Positions 25,699-35,090 of a DNA stretch of 64,000 nt are shown here, one piece after another; position 1 is the first letter of the stretch, and the number at the start of each line of letters is the position of its first letter. The notes under the pieces were generated by a model. That model saw only the letters and a list, made by a program, of their open reading frames with translations. It did no database searches and was not told the origin of the DNA. The stretch is from Bacteroidota bacterium. Its GTDB lineage: Bacteria; Bacteroidota; Bacteroidia; JACCXN01. The translations under genes were made by a program, and so were the position numbers. Where the stretch lies: positions 57,760 through 121,759 of the forward strand of contig JACCXN010000093.1 in assembly GCA_013696965.1 (NCBI GenBank), given 5' to 3'.

Positions 25699-26549
25699 TT
25701 AAAGAGTGGATAGAGAGTTATCAACCTAAAAATAAAACGCAAGCACAGCAGGCACTTCGGGAAATAATGCAGGAAATAGCCTTAGCAGGATTATACAGAG
25801 CTGGTTTTTTTGAAAAAGCAGCTTTTTATGGTGGCACAGCACTGAGAATATTTTATGGATTGCCAAGATATTCGGAAGATTTAGATTTTTCATTGTTAAA
25901 AAGCAATCCTGATTTTTCATTTGATAATTATGTAGATGCTATGTTAATGGAATTTGAAGCCCTTGGAATGAAAGTATCGATGAAGAGTAAAGAGAAGAGT
26001 GCTGCCAGCTCCATAGAATCGGCCTTTCTAAAGTCAGAAACCTTATGGAAAGAATTAATTCTTACCCAAATGCCTATTATCAAAGGGGAAGAGCAAATAA
26101 TCAGACTTAAAATAAAATTAGAAATAGACACACATCCACCATTGGGATTTAATACAGAAGAAAAATTATTGTTAAAACCATTCTCCTGTTATGTTAAATG
26201 TTTTACGCTTCCTGATTTATTTGCCGGAAAAATGCATGCTTTGCTCTATAGAAAATGGAAAAACCGGGTAAAAGGAAGAGATTGGTATGATTTGGAATGG
26301 TATATCAGGCATGCAATACCCTTGAATTCTTCCCATTTTATGATCAGAGCTGTTCAAAGTGGTGATTGGAAGGCTGCTGAACTCATAAGCAATGAAAAAG
26401 TAATACAATTATTATCCAATAAAATAAAGCAAGTTTCATTCAGCCAAATAAAGGAGGATATCATCCGGTTTATTCCTGACCCAAAAGTGCTGGATATTTG
26501 GTCGGAAAATTATTTTCTTGACTTAATAAAACATTTAAAGGTGGAATAA
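25695..26549 (+). CDS. AbiEii-like nucleotidyltransferase toxin
   Basis: Toxin of the AbiE system, a member of the nucleotidyltransferase superfamily that blocks growth and aborts phage infection. Motif FYGGTALRIFYGLPRYSEDLDFSL near residues 48-68 contains the GG-T-x-R and D-x-D elements of the catalytic site. A later conserved AGKMHALLYRKWKNRVKGRDWYDLEWYI near 180-205 is the K...R.KDxyDl motif III/IV of AbiEii, where the second Asp region is RDWYDL. Its length of 284 is normal. It is coupled to the antitoxin by a four-base overlap. AbiEii relatives are reported to modify tRNA, but the target of this one is unknown. Confidence 0.87.
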   Translation: MIKEWIESYQPKNKTQAQQALREIMQEIALAGLYRAGFFEKAAFYGGTALRIFYGLPRYSEDLDFSLLKSNPDFSFDNYVDAMLMEFEALGMKVSMKSKEKSAASSIESAFLKSETLWKELILTQMPIIKGEEQIIRLKIKLEIDTHPPLGFNTEEKLLLKPFSCYVKCFTLPDLFAGKMHALLYRKWKNRVKGRDWYDLEWYIRHAIPLNSSHFMIRAVQSGDWKAAELISNEKVIQLLSNKIKQVSFSQIKEDIIRFIPDPKVLDIWSENYFLDLIKHLKVE

Positions 26550-26883
26550 AACGATCTCATAAAAAGGGTGGCCTTGGTATTTATTTCAGTCCCATCTTAT
26601 AAAGGCTTGTAAATTAGCAACATTTTATAGCTTTTGAAAAAAAAGACCTTGTTAATCTTCCTATCTATAAAGGAAAAATGAATTTACCTGGAAAAATAGT
26701 ATCCAAGGGTAGAACTCTTCCTGAAAATAATAAGCGATTCAAAGCAGTTAATAGCTGGTTTTTAAAATATATATTTTAGTTTTGCGTCTGAATATGGTCA
26801 AGTATTAAGTAATATATTGTATCAGATTTAAATATATACTCGATTAGTGCCAATTTTACTGAATTCAATTAATAACCTATACT
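26550..26883 (+). other. Gap of 334 bases between the AbiE pair and the DUF4956 gene
   Basis: Nothing coding can be supported here. One 33-codon ATG frame (26678-26779) matches no family I know. A promoter-like TAgtTTTGC is at 26777. No clear hairpin terminator is seen after the AbiEii gene. Confidence 0.5.
26777..26785 (+). promoter_or_regulatory. Bacteroidota -7 promoter element TAgtTTTGC of the second envelope cluster
   Basis: TAGTTTTGC lies 99 bases upstream of the DUF4956 start and is the only TAnnTTTGC in the gap. A -33 partner is not evident. It could start the long + strand transcript of the DUF4956-VTC-CotH cluster. Confidence 0.45.
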
Positions 26884-27573
26884 GTGGAAAACATAAATTT
26901 TAATTCTTTTATCAGTGATAATTTTGCAGGATTCTCCCCTAGGGACCTTCCCAATTTTATTTTCAGTTTTATTGTTAGCGCCTTGCTGGCTTTTATCCTG
27001 AGTAAAGTATATATCAAATACGGCAATGCCCTGTCAAACAGAAAGGCATTTGCAAGGAATTTTGTTGTTCTAGCCATTGCCACAATGTTTATTATATCTG
27101 TGGTAAAATCATCTCTTGCCTTATCTCTTGGTTTGGTTGGAGCCCTTTCTATAGTTAGATTCCGCTCTGCTATTAAGGAACCAGAGGAGTTAACTTACTT
27201 GTTTTTAACAATTGCAATTGGACTTGGTTGTGGAGCAGGTTTAACCCTGTTAACAACAATTGCATTTATTGGATTTGTGTTTTTTATCTGGTTAAACAGC
27301 CGAACTCAAAAAGCCCTTGAAAGTAAGAATCTTTACCTTACCCTTTCAGCAAGCCAACCTGATCTTTTTGATTTGAAACAAGTTGTAGAGGTTTTAAAAA
27401 AATATTGTACAGCCGTAAAGCTAAAGCGGACCGATGAAACCCAAAACGAAATGGAAGCCTCATTTATGGTTGAAGTGGAAGATTTTAATCAGTTGCAACT
27501 TGCCAAAGAAGGAATTAAGAGTTTGAACAAATCTATAGCAATTACTTTCATGGATAACAGCAGAGATTTTTAA
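26884..27573 (+). CDS. DUF4956 membrane protein
   Basis: A 229-residue protein with an N-terminal membrane half and a C-terminal soluble half. Hydrophobic segments lie near residues 22-45, 58-75, 80-100 and 108-140. The conserved block SLALSLGLVGALSIVRFRSAIKEPEELTYLFLTIAIGLGCGAG is the DUF4956 signature (Gl.gal.iiRfRt.i..p.d..yif...ig...g). The C-terminal part reads like a small alpha/beta domain. Function is unknown; the family is regularly found next to VTC-domain and CotH genes, as here. The start is a GTG (26884); no in-frame ATG precedes the conserved region. Confidence 0.85.
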   Translation: MENINFNSFISDNFAGFSPRDLPNFIFSFIVSALLAFILSKVYIKYGNALSNRKAFARNFVVLAIATMFIISVVKSSLALSLGLVGALSIVRFRSAIKEPEELTYLFLTIAIGLGCGAGLTLLTTIAFIGFVFFIWLNSRTQKALESKNLYLTLSASQPDLFDLKQVVEVLKKYCTAVKLKRTDETQNEMEASFMVEVEDFNQLQLAKEGIKSLNKSIAITFMDNSRDF

Positions 27574-27578
27574 TTGTT

Positions 27579-28286
27579 TTGATAAACCCATTCCAAAATA
27601 GAACAAATTCTTTTGAAGAATTTCGCTATGAAAGGAAATTCCTTGTTTCCCAATTCCATAAAACTCAGGTAGAACAGCATTTGAAAATGCATCCATCAGG
27701 TTTTAAAAAATTATTTCAGGAAAGAATAGTAAATAACATTTATTTCGATACCCCAGGTTTAATGCATTATTACGATAATGTTGAGGGTGAAAAACACAGG
27801 CTGAAAGTTAGAATCAGGTGGTATGGTGATACTTTTGGCCCTATCTCAAAACCTGTTCTTGAATATAAAATTAAAAAAGGTCTTTTAGGGAAAAAGGCTT
27901 CGTTTAAATTAAATCCCTTTACCCTGGATAAAAATTTCAATAAAACGGTTATTGCAAAGGCCATTGAGAATACTCAAATTCCCAATGCCCTAAAAGATGA
28001 ATTATTGTCTTTGCAGCCTACACTTCTGAACAGGTATAACCGTAAATATTTTTTGTCTGACGATAAAAAAATAAGGGTAACTATCGACAGCAACCTTACT
28101 TTTTACCGAATAAGTTATTTTCACAATACTTTTTTAAATAAATCAAACGATCGTGAAACCCTTGTTTTAGAGATGAAATATGATCCTGAAATGGATAATT
28201 TAGCAAGAAATATATCAACTTTTTTCCCGTTTCCTTTAACTAAAAGTTCAAAATACTTGCAAGGTTTAGAACGAATTTCCCTTTAA
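27579..28286 (+). CDS. VTC-domain (triphosphate tunnel fold) protein
   Basis: Relative of the polyphosphate polymerase domain of the yeast VTC complex. The beta-tunnel signature is visible: FRYERKFLV at the N-terminus (ExExK-type), NIYFDTPGLMHYYDN near residue 50, RLKVRIRWYGD near 72 and VLEYKIKKGLLGKKASFKL near 90. RVTIDSNLTFYR near 160 and a final ETLVLEMKYDPE complete the set of alternating charged strands. Family members may make or cleave polyphosphate or another nucleotide-derived polymer. The gene starts with TTG five bases after the DUF4956 stop; no ATG is available upstream. The pairing with DUF4956 and CotH is recurrent, so the three probably act together. Confidence 0.87.
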   Translation: MINPFQNRTNSFEEFRYERKFLVSQFHKTQVEQHLKMHPSGFKKLFQERIVNNIYFDTPGLMHYYDNVEGEKHRLKVRIRWYGDTFGPISKPVLEYKIKKGLLGKKASFKLNPFTLDKNFNKTVIAKAIENTQIPNALKDELLSLQPTLLNRYNRKYFLSDDKKIRVTIDSNLTFYRISYFHNTFLNKSNDRETLVLEMKYDPEMDNLARNISTFFPFPLTKSSKYLQGLERISL

Positions 28287-28315
28287 AGTATAATTTTTAT
28301 GAATTTCAATAAAGT

Positions 28316-30058
28316 ATGAAACCTGTTTTACAGTCAGAAAAAAAACTCCCTGTTTCTGTTAAATCAGGCTTTATTTTGTCCTTTCTTGCATTAATTTTAA
28401 CAGCAATTATAGGTATTGAAATTGCAGGGGATAAAAAAAAAAACAACCTGCCATTTATTTATTCAAAAAGTGTTATTCCACCTGTTTTTTTAGATTCCGG
28501 TGGGTTTTATGACAAAGAATTTCACCTTGTATTAAAACCTGGTTCATCCAATTCAAAGGTATATTATACAACTGATGGAACTGTACCAGGTAGAAAAGCA
28601 CAAATTTATTCCTCTCCTATCCCTATTAAAATCAGTGCAGACAATGCCAATGGGATTTCAGAAATTCCAACTTCTCCTCGATGGAAACCTCCTTTGAATA
28701 AAGTTTTTAAAGGAACAATTGTTAGGGCAATTTCAGTTACCGAAAATGGAAGTGTAAGTAAGGAAGTAGTAAATACTTATTTTGTGCATTCAAAGGGAAG
28801 AGATAGATATTCCTTGCCAGTTGTATCTCTGGTAATTGATCAGGATGATTTTTTTGGATATAATAAAGGAATTTACGTTATGGGTAAAGGTTATGAGGAC
28901 AAGGACAATTATGCAAAAAAAAATATAAAATTAAATGCAAACTGGTGGGATTACCCCGCCAACTATAAACGAAAGGGTGAAAATTGGGAGCGTCCTATCC
29001 ATATTACATTCTTCGAAAGGGAGAGCAATAAAGGATTTTCATCAAATTCAGGTGTAAGAATAAATGGAAGTGCTACCAGGGCTTACAGTCAAAAATCTTT
29101 AAGGATTTATTTTAATGAAAAATATGGACAGGAATCATTAAACTATAAACTGTTTCCTGAAAACCCAATTGAAGATTTTAACCAGCTTATATTGCGAAAT
29201 TCAGGAAATGATTGGGATAGAACAATGTTTCGTGATGCTCTAATGCATTCACTTTTAAAAAACACCAATCTGGATCTTCAGGATTACCTGCCTTCAATTG
29301 TTTTTTTGAATGGAGAATTTTGGGGCATCCATAATATCAGAGAGCGTTTTAGCAAGGATTATTTTTGTAATAAGTATAATTTTGCCAAGGAATTCGTACA
29401 AATAATTGATCTGAAAGATGGAGTACAAATCAGGGAATCGGGATTTGGTGAATTAATAAGCTTTGTTAAGAATAATGATTTATCAGTAAAAGAGAATTAT
29501 GAGCATTTAAATACATTAATGGATTTAGAAAATTTTACGGATTATCTTATTGCCAATATTTATTTTGCTAATACAGATTGGCCTAATAACAATGCAAGAT
29601 GTTGGAAAAAATTAACCTTAACACCTCAACCAGATGCGCCTTTGGGTCAGGATGGAAGATGGAGATGGATATTTTTTGATACCGATTATGGTTTTGGATT
29701 TACTGGGAATCCCAATGCATACACTGTGAATATGTTGAATAAACTTTCTCCTGATAACAACCTGGGATTGATGTTTAATGCTTTAATAAAAAATCAAGGA
29801 TTTAAGGAAAAATTTATTAATCGATTCAATTATCATTTAGAAAATACTTTTATTCCTGATAAGGTTTTAGAAAAAATAAATCAGATGGAAGCAGTTTTGA
29901 AACCTGAGATGCAAGAACATATTCAAAGGTGGAGAAAACCAACATCGATGAAACAGTGGATACAAAATGTTCAGGTATTGAAAGAGTTTGCAATTAACCG
30001 ACCCAATTTCCAAAAAGAGCAGCTTGAGGATTTTTTAAAAGAGAATAACAAAAAGTAA
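28316..30058 (+). CDS. CotH kinase family protein with chitobiase-like N-terminal domain
   Basis: A 580-residue exported protein. Residues 19-41 form a signal anchor (LSFLALILTAIIGIEIA). Residues 60-150 resemble the CHB_HEX_C type domain (YYTTDGTVPGRKAQIYSSPI... TIVRAISVTENG...). The CotH region follows: SGVRINGSATRAYSQKSLRIYF, LILRNSGNDWDRTMFRDALMHSLL, YLPSIVFLNGEFWGIHNIRERF and WIFFDTDYGFGF. CotH of Bacillus is a secretory-pathway protein kinase. This is a Gram-negative relative probably acting in the periplasm or outside. It lies 29 bases after the VTC gene, in the standard DUF4956-VTC-CotH order. Confidence 0.87.
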   Translation: MKPVLQSEKKLPVSVKSGFILSFLALILTAIIGIEIAGDKKKNNLPFIYSKSVIPPVFLDSGGFYDKEFHLVLKPGSSNSKVYYTTDGTVPGRKAQIYSSPIPIKISADNANGISEIPTSPRWKPPLNKVFKGTIVRAISVTENGSVSKEVVNTYFVHSKGRDRYSLPVVSLVIDQDDFFGYNKGIYVMGKGYEDKDNYAKKNIKLNANWWDYPANYKRKGENWERPIHITFFERESNKGFSSNSGVRINGSATRAYSQKSLRIYFNEKYGQESLNYKLFPENPIEDFNQLILRNSGNDWDRTMFRDALMHSLLKNTNLDLQDYLPSIVFLNGEFWGIHNIRERFSKDYFCNKYNFAKEFVQIIDLKDGVQIRESGFGELISFVKNNDLSVKENYEHLNTLMDLENFTDYLIANIYFANTDWPNNNARCWKKLTLTPQPDAPLGQDGRWRWIFFDTDYGFGFTGNPNAYTVNMLNKLSPDNNLGLMFNALIKNQGFKEKFINRFNYHLENTFIPDKVLEKINQMEAVLKPEMQEHIQRWRKPTSMKQWIQNVQVLKEFAINRPNFQKEQLEDFLKENNKK

Positions 30059-30085
30059 AAAAGCAACAAGTAATAAAAGAAAACA

Positions 30086-31441
30086 GTGATTCTGGCCCTA
30101 AAAGACAATTTCCAGTTTATTATCATTCTGCTATCTTGGCTGATAGTTGGAATATATGGAGGGCCTGTTGCCTATGTGTATATTCCACTTACAGTTTTGC
30201 TATTAAAAATGAAGGGACTGTACGAAGAAATGTTCCTTGGTTTTTGGTTTTTGCTTATTTTGTCTGATAGTCTTGAACCTTCAATGAAGTTTGCCCAAAA
30301 CACAAAAAATATTTATATTGTTTTACTAGCAGGGTTGTTTTTCTTAAATCAAAAAGATTTTAGGCCTATAAACCACTTATTTCAAAAGTTTTCACCCTTT
30401 TTTTTAATTGCTGTTATTGCCCTGGCATATAGTGAAACCTTCCTTATTAGTTTGCAAAAAACTATTTCCTACTTTTTAATTTTCATGATTGCTCCCAATT
30501 ATATGATTAAAATATACCACGATAATGGAAATAGTTTTTTAAAGAAGTTAGTTTATTTTATCACTGCTATTTTAATTGTTGGTCTTATTCTTAAAGTTTT
30601 AATGCCTGAAATTGCTGCTTCACATGGCGGAAGGTTCAGAGGAATTTTTGGAAACCCCAATGGACTGGCTATTTTTTGTATTTTAAGTTTCCTGCTAACC
30701 TATTTAATTAATCATTTCCGCCCACTTTTATTTTCCAGGAATGAGAAAATTTTTATTTTTTCAGTTGTATTATTGTCACTAATATTAACAGGTTCGCGCA
30801 GTGCAGCAGTTGCTTTGGCTATTTTCCTGGGATTTGCAAGATTTTTTAAAATATCACCCTTTTTTGGTTTTATGGTTTTGATTATTGCCATTGTCCTTTA
30901 TGAATTAATAGGAGCCAATTATGTGGCTATTATACGTTACCTGGGATTAGAATCTTTTTTTAGACTTGAAACTCTGGAAAAAGGTGGAGGAAGATATATT
31001 GCCTGGGCCTTTGCCTGGGAACAAATTCAACACAATTTTTTCCTTGGTAAAGGAATTGCTTTTGATGAATATTTTATGCGTAAAAATTATAATTTACTAA
31101 GTAGGTTGGGCCATGAAGGCGGAGTACACAACAGTTACCTAATCCTTTGGCTTAACACAGGGATCATTGGATTGATGTTATTTTTACGTTCTTTTTTTCT
31201 ATCCTTTTCTCGAGCAAATAAAACTACGAAGCTTGCCTATCCAATAATGTTTGCCATTATGTTCACCATTAATTTTGAACCCTGGATAGTATCTTCTTTA
31301 AATCCTTTTACCATTATTTTTTTAATGATTATTACACTTATGTCTGATAAGGTTTTCCATGAAAAAGAGCAGGAAAATGTAGAAAAATTGGTAGAGAATG
31401 AGTTGTTGGAAGATAAAGAGATTTTGCTAGTGGATAAATAA
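30086..31441 (+). CDS. O-antigen ligase/polymerase-like membrane protein
   Basis: A polytopic membrane protein with about 10-12 hydrophobic segments. The large exposed loop near residues 280-350 holds RYIAWAFAWEQIQHNFFLGKGIAFDEYF and GHEGGVHNSYLILWLNTGIIGLMLF. The H-N-S-Y-L...G-I-x-G pattern and the earlier FRGIFGNPNGLAIF and LTGSRSAAVAL are the landmarks of the Wzy_C/O-antigen ligase family. It would polymerise or ligate undecaprenyl-linked sugars on the periplasmic side. The start is a GTG at 30086, 27 bases after the CotH gene. The C-terminal tail is acidic and cytoplasmic. Confidence 0.87.
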   Translation: MILALKDNFQFIIILLSWLIVGIYGGPVAYVYIPLTVLLLKMKGLYEEMFLGFWFLLILSDSLEPSMKFAQNTKNIYIVLLAGLFFLNQKDFRPINHLFQKFSPFFLIAVIALAYSETFLISLQKTISYFLIFMIAPNYMIKIYHDNGNSFLKKLVYFITAILIVGLILKVLMPEIAASHGGRFRGIFGNPNGLAIFCILSFLLTYLINHFRPLLFSRNEKIFIFSVVLLSLILTGSRSAAVALAIFLGFARFFKISPFFGFMVLIIAIVLYELIGANYVAIIRYLGLESFFRLETLEKGGGRYIAWAFAWEQIQHNFFLGKGIAFDEYFMRKNYNLLSRLGHEGGVHNSYLILWLNTGIIGLMLFLRSFFLSFSRANKTTKLAYPIMFAIMFTINFEPWIVSSLNPFTIIFLMIITLMSDKVFHEKEQENVEKLVENELLEDKEILLVDK

Positions 31442-31471
31442 GATAATTTTTAAAATAATAAATTACAAACC

Positions 31472-32401
31472 CTGAAAAGAACAATTCAAATATCGTTTCT
31501 TCTTATTTTTATTCTACTTACGGCAGAACTTGTAGCCCGTTTTTGGCTTGGATTAGGTGAGCTGCCTGTATATATTGAGGATAAGGATTTTGAATACATT
31601 TATGCTCCCAATCAAAGTGTAAAGCGATTTGGAAATTCTATTAGTACCAATGAGTTTTCCATGCGTAGCAAACCATTATCTCAAAAGGATGAAATAAGAA
31701 TACTGAAAATCGGAGATTCAATAATTAATGGAGGTTCCCAAACAGATCAGGACAGTTTAGCCTCAAGTATTCTTGAAGAACAATTATCAAAAAAGTTTAA
31801 AAAGAACATAAGAGTTCTCAACGTAGGCGCAAATAGTTGGGGACCAGATAATGCATTTGAGTACATTAAGAAAAATGGGCATTTTAATTCATCCTTAATA
31901 GTTCTTGTTTTTAGCAGTCATGATTATTACGACCATATGCATTTTCAAAAAGTGGTGGGAGTGCATCCTGCCTGGCCTTCTAAGAAACCTTTTATGGCAA
32001 TTACAGATGGCTTTTTTAAATATTTTATTCCTTGGTTCAATAACAAAATAAGTAGGAATTACAATGCTTACAGTTATTTGTCTTCACACAATAACATCGA
32101 ATACATGAACAAGGGATGGAAAGCATTGTTTAATTATGTAAATGACAATCAAATTGAAATGCTTGTTTACCTTCATCCAAGCAAACAAGAAATTATCAAT
32201 GGTAAATATGAAGATAGCGGATTAAAGCTTCTGGAAGTTTTCAGCCAAAACAAAATTAAATTCCTTTCTGGTATTGAATACAATGCAGATTCTTCCCTTT
32301 ACCGTGATTTTATTCATCTTAATAATAAAGGTCAAAAAGCACTTGCTAATGTGCTTTTTACTCCGTTACAGGCTCATGTTAAAGCCAATTTAAAGGATTG
32401 A
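31472..32401 (+). CDS. SGNH/GDSL hydrolase with N-terminal membrane anchor, apparently non-ATG start
   Basis: Likely an esterase or acyl-modifying enzyme of the SGNH superfamily. Block I is KIGDSIINGGS, block II NVGANSWGPDN, block III LVFSSHDYYDH and block V DFIHLNNKGQ, with the catalytic D-x-x-H. The first canonical ATG in frame is at 31661, but the frame is open upstream to 31454. It encodes KRTIQISFLLIFILLTAELVARFWLG (written here only as far as the hydrophobic anchor), then YIYAPNQSVKRFGNSISTNE, an N-terminal region usual for these proteins. The best upstream candidate is CTG at 31472; no ATG, GTG or TTG exists there. The cluster context (O-antigen polymerase, CotH, beta-helix) fits acyl decoration of an extracellular polymer. 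Confidence 0.72.
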   Translation: MKRTIQISFLLIFILLTAELVARFWLGLGELPVYIEDKDFEYIYAPNQSVKRFGNSISTNEFSMRSKPLSQKDEIRILKIGDSIINGGSQTDQDSLASSILEEQLSKKFKKNIRVLNVGANSWGPDNAFEYIKKNGHFNSSLIVLVFSSHDYYDHMHFQKVVGVHPAWPSKKPFMAITDGFFKYFIPWFNNKISRNYNAYSYLSSHNNIEYMNKGWKALFNYVNDNQIEMLVYLHPSKQEIINGKYEDSGLKLLEVFSQNKIKFLSGIEYNADSSLYRDFIHLNNKGQKALANVLFTPLQAHVKANLKD

Positions 32402-32416
32402 AGTAAAGAATAATAC

Positions 32417-32424
32417 TACTTTTG
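32417..32424 (+). promoter_or_regulatory. Promoter-like TActTTTG
   Basis: TACTTTTG in the 100-base gap before the beta-helix protein gene fits TAnnTTTG. A TTG at 32398-32400 is 16 bases upstream, slightly short for a -33 element. Weak candidate for a second promoter within the cluster. Confidence 0.35.
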
Positions 32425-32501
32425 AGGACAAATTTGTTAAAACAAGTTTAAAAATAAAAACAAAGAATAATTCTTAGCGTTATATAACGAGTTTTTAAAA
32501 G

Positions 32502-35090
32502 ATGCAGATTAAGAAAAATAATAAAGAACAAAGGAGTAGTTTATTTAATATTAAACCTTTTCTCATCTGGGCTTCTTTAGCTGTTTTTATAATTTTAACC
32601 GCTTACTGTATAATTTTTGCATCTAAATTTATCAAAACAAAAGGCTATACCGGGTTGTATGATTTTATTTCCACAGCATCTTCAAATTATTTATTCAGCC
32701 TTGATGCAAAAATTGAAAAAGTAGAAATACAATTTGAACCTTCTGATTTTAATACTATCAAAGAGAAAAGGCAATTAGCATTGAACAGAAATTTAATAAT
32801 AAATGAACCAGATAGTTATGTTCCTGCCATTATCCTTCATAAGGGTAAAAAAATAAGGATTAAAATCAGGCTCAAAGGCCACATGACAGACCATGTTGAT
32901 GGTGAAAAATGGTCATACAGGGTAAAAGTTAAAGATAACGATCATTTTATGGGAATGAGAACATTCTCTTTGCAACATCCAGGCACACGGCAATATGTCT
33001 ATGAATGGGTATATCATAAAATGTTAAAGGCAGAACATTTAATTGCTTTAAGGTATAAATTCATAAATATAGTTCTAAATGGAAAAGATTTAGGGATATA
33101 TGCTGTTGAAGAGCATTTTGATGATGAACTTATTGCGGATAATAATAATTTAATAGGACCTGTTTTTAGATTTAATCCCAATTTATATTGGGTAGATCGA
33201 TACAATGAGATTTTAAAAGACAAGGTAATAGCTGAATTCAGTTCCTTTTCATCTTCCAATTTTGAAATTTACAGAGAAAAAAAGACCCTTTCAGACCCCG
33301 TTCAATTTCAATATTTTTTAAAAGGAATGGCATTGATTGAAGCATTCAGAAGGGGTGAACTTCCTGCAGATAGTGTGTTTGATATAAAAAAACAAGCTAA
33401 GTTCTATGCTGTAATGGATTTAATGGGGGGACATTTTAGTATGGATTGGAGCGATGTGAAATTCTATTATAACCCCATTACATCAAGGTTGGAACCTGTA
33501 GGATATGAAAGCTGCAGCCTTTACCCTACAAAAAAAATAGCAGGCAGTGCCAGGTATAAACCACTTGAAAAAGGTGCCTTTATTAATGATTTCCATAATA
33601 ACCTGTTTAGTAATCCTGCCTTCTTTAAAGAATATATTAAGCAGCTAGAAATCGTAGCAGAAAAAGAGTATTTAGATAATTTTTTCGCCAGTATTGATAA
33701 GGATTTGAATCAAAATCTAAAAATAATATACAGTGAGTTTGCTTATAAAAAGTTTGATAAGGAGCTTTATTACAAAAATCAAAAAAGCATTAAACGAATT
33801 CTAGATACACCTAAAGGATTCCATGCTTTTTTTGATGGCAAAGCAAACGATTCTCTTTTAATCCAATTAGGTGTTATAGAATCATTGCCTATTGAAATTT
33901 TGGGGATTATGTTAAATGATTCGGTTATTTCAAAACCTTTAAATGAACTTATACTTTCTGCTAAATTACCTGAGGAGTACGTAAATTACAAAGGATTTTC
34001 CTTTGTTTTGCCACAAGACTTAATATGGAAAAATAAATTTGCAAAAAAACTTAGTGTAAAATACCGAATTCTTGGTGCAAGTACTGAAAAATCTGCTGAA
34101 GTTTTTCCATACCCCTATAAAGATAAAAATTGGCTGAAGGAGGATTTGCTTAATCAGGTCTCTAATATGGAAGAATTTACTTTTTTAACAGTAAATAAGG
34201 AGCAAAAAGTGGTTTTTATAAGACCTGGAAAATGGCAGATAAATAAAAACATGATTATTCCCCAAGATTATATAGTTAAAGCCTCTGAAAATACTGTTAT
34301 TGATTTAATCAACAATGCTAGAATTGTTTCATATTCTGCTCTTGATTTTTCTGGAAATGAAAAAGAACCAATTGTAATATTTTCTTCTGATTTAACAGGT
34401 CAGGGAATTGTCGTATTAAATGCTTCACTAACATCAAATTTAAAACATGTTCATTTTAAGGAACTTAATAGCTCAAAAGACAATGAATTAAAACTCTCCG
34501 GTGCTGTTACTTTTTATGAATCTGAAGTTAATATTACAAATTGTTATTTTACAAGTGGCAATAATGAGGATATTCTCACTATTATTCGTTCTTCTTTTAG
34601 AGTTAATAAATGCCTTTTTGAGAATTTAGTTAATGATGCCTTGGATATAAAATTTAGTAATGGTAGTGTATCCAGCAGTTCCTTTGTTAATTGCATTGAA
34701 GATGCTATTGATATCACCGCAAGTAATGTGCTGTTAAAGAATATTACTATTAACAAAGCGGGAAATAAAGGACTCAATGCAAAGGCACATTCAGAAGTTA
34801 AAGGAGAAAACATTAAAATATTTAATTCCAACATTGCGGTTTCTGCCGAAGATTTTGCAAATATTATTCTTGATAATGTGACCATAAAAGATAGTAAAAT
34901 TGCTTTTGTATCTTTTCAGAATAAGCCAGAGTTTGGTCCCGCATTTATTACTGCAACAAATGTAGTTCTAGAGAACAACGTAAAGAAAAGCCTTGTTGAA
35001 TCAAAATCAAAAATTAGCATAAATGGCGTTTCTTTATCTGAGACAATAAAGAATGTTGAAGCATTACTTAAACAGGATATAAATGAATAA
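32502..35090 (+). CDS. CotH-like protein with C-terminal right-handed beta-helix
   Basis: A large (862 residue) exported protein with a signal anchor near residues 23-46. Residues 65-350 resemble CotH: IRIKIRLKGHMTDHVDG, MRTFSLQHPGTRQYVYEWVYHKML, FINIVLNGKDLGIYAVEEHFDDELI and MDLMGGHFSMDWSDVKFYYNP. Residues 600-840 show parallel beta-helix rungs such as VTFYESEVNITNCYF, FRVNKCLFENLVNDALDI, GSVSSSSFVNCIEDAIDI and VLLKNITINKAGNKGLNA, as in polysaccharide lyases and carbohydrate-binding proteins. A CotH module joined to a beta-helix is not an arrangement I recognise. The end overlaps the metallophosphoesterase gene by 8 bases, so they are coupled. Confidence 0.78.
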   Translation: MQIKKNNKEQRSSLFNIKPFLIWASLAVFIILTAYCIIFASKFIKTKGYTGLYDFISTASSNYLFSLDAKIEKVEIQFEPSDFNTIKEKRQLALNRNLIINEPDSYVPAIILHKGKKIRIKIRLKGHMTDHVDGEKWSYRVKVKDNDHFMGMRTFSLQHPGTRQYVYEWVYHKMLKAEHLIALRYKFINIVLNGKDLGIYAVEEHFDDELIADNNNLIGPVFRFNPNLYWVDRYNEILKDKVIAEFSSFSSSNFEIYREKKTLSDPVQFQYFLKGMALIEAFRRGELPADSVFDIKKQAKFYAVMDLMGGHFSMDWSDVKFYYNPITSRLEPVGYESCSLYPTKKIAGSARYKPLEKGAFINDFHNNLFSNPAFFKEYIKQLEIVAEKEYLDNFFASIDKDLNQNLKIIYSEFAYKKFDKELYYKNQKSIKRILDTPKGFHAFFDGKANDSLLIQLGVIESLPIEILGIMLNDSVISKPLNELILSAKLPEEYVNYKGFSFVLPQDLIWKNKFAKKLSVKYRILGASTEKSAEVFPYPYKDKNWLKEDLLNQVSNMEEFTFLTVNKEQKVVFIRPGKWQINKNMIIPQDYIVKASENTVIDLINNARIVSYSALDFSGNEKEPIVIFSSDLTGQGIVVLNASLTSNLKHVHFKELNSSKDNELKLSGAVTFYESEVNITNCYFTSGNNEDILTIIRSSFRVNKCLFENLVNDALDIKFSNGSVSSSSFVNCIEDAIDITASNVLLKNITINKAGNKGLNAKAHSEVKGENIKIFNSNIAVSAEDFANIILDNVTIKDSKIAFVSFQNKPEFGPAFITATNVVLENNVKKSLVESKSKISINGVSLSETIKNVEALLKQDINE

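Noticed and set aside
26678-26779. 33-codon ATG frame upstream of the DUF4956 gene
   Set aside because: No recognisable family or start signal, and its stop overlaps the promoter-like element.
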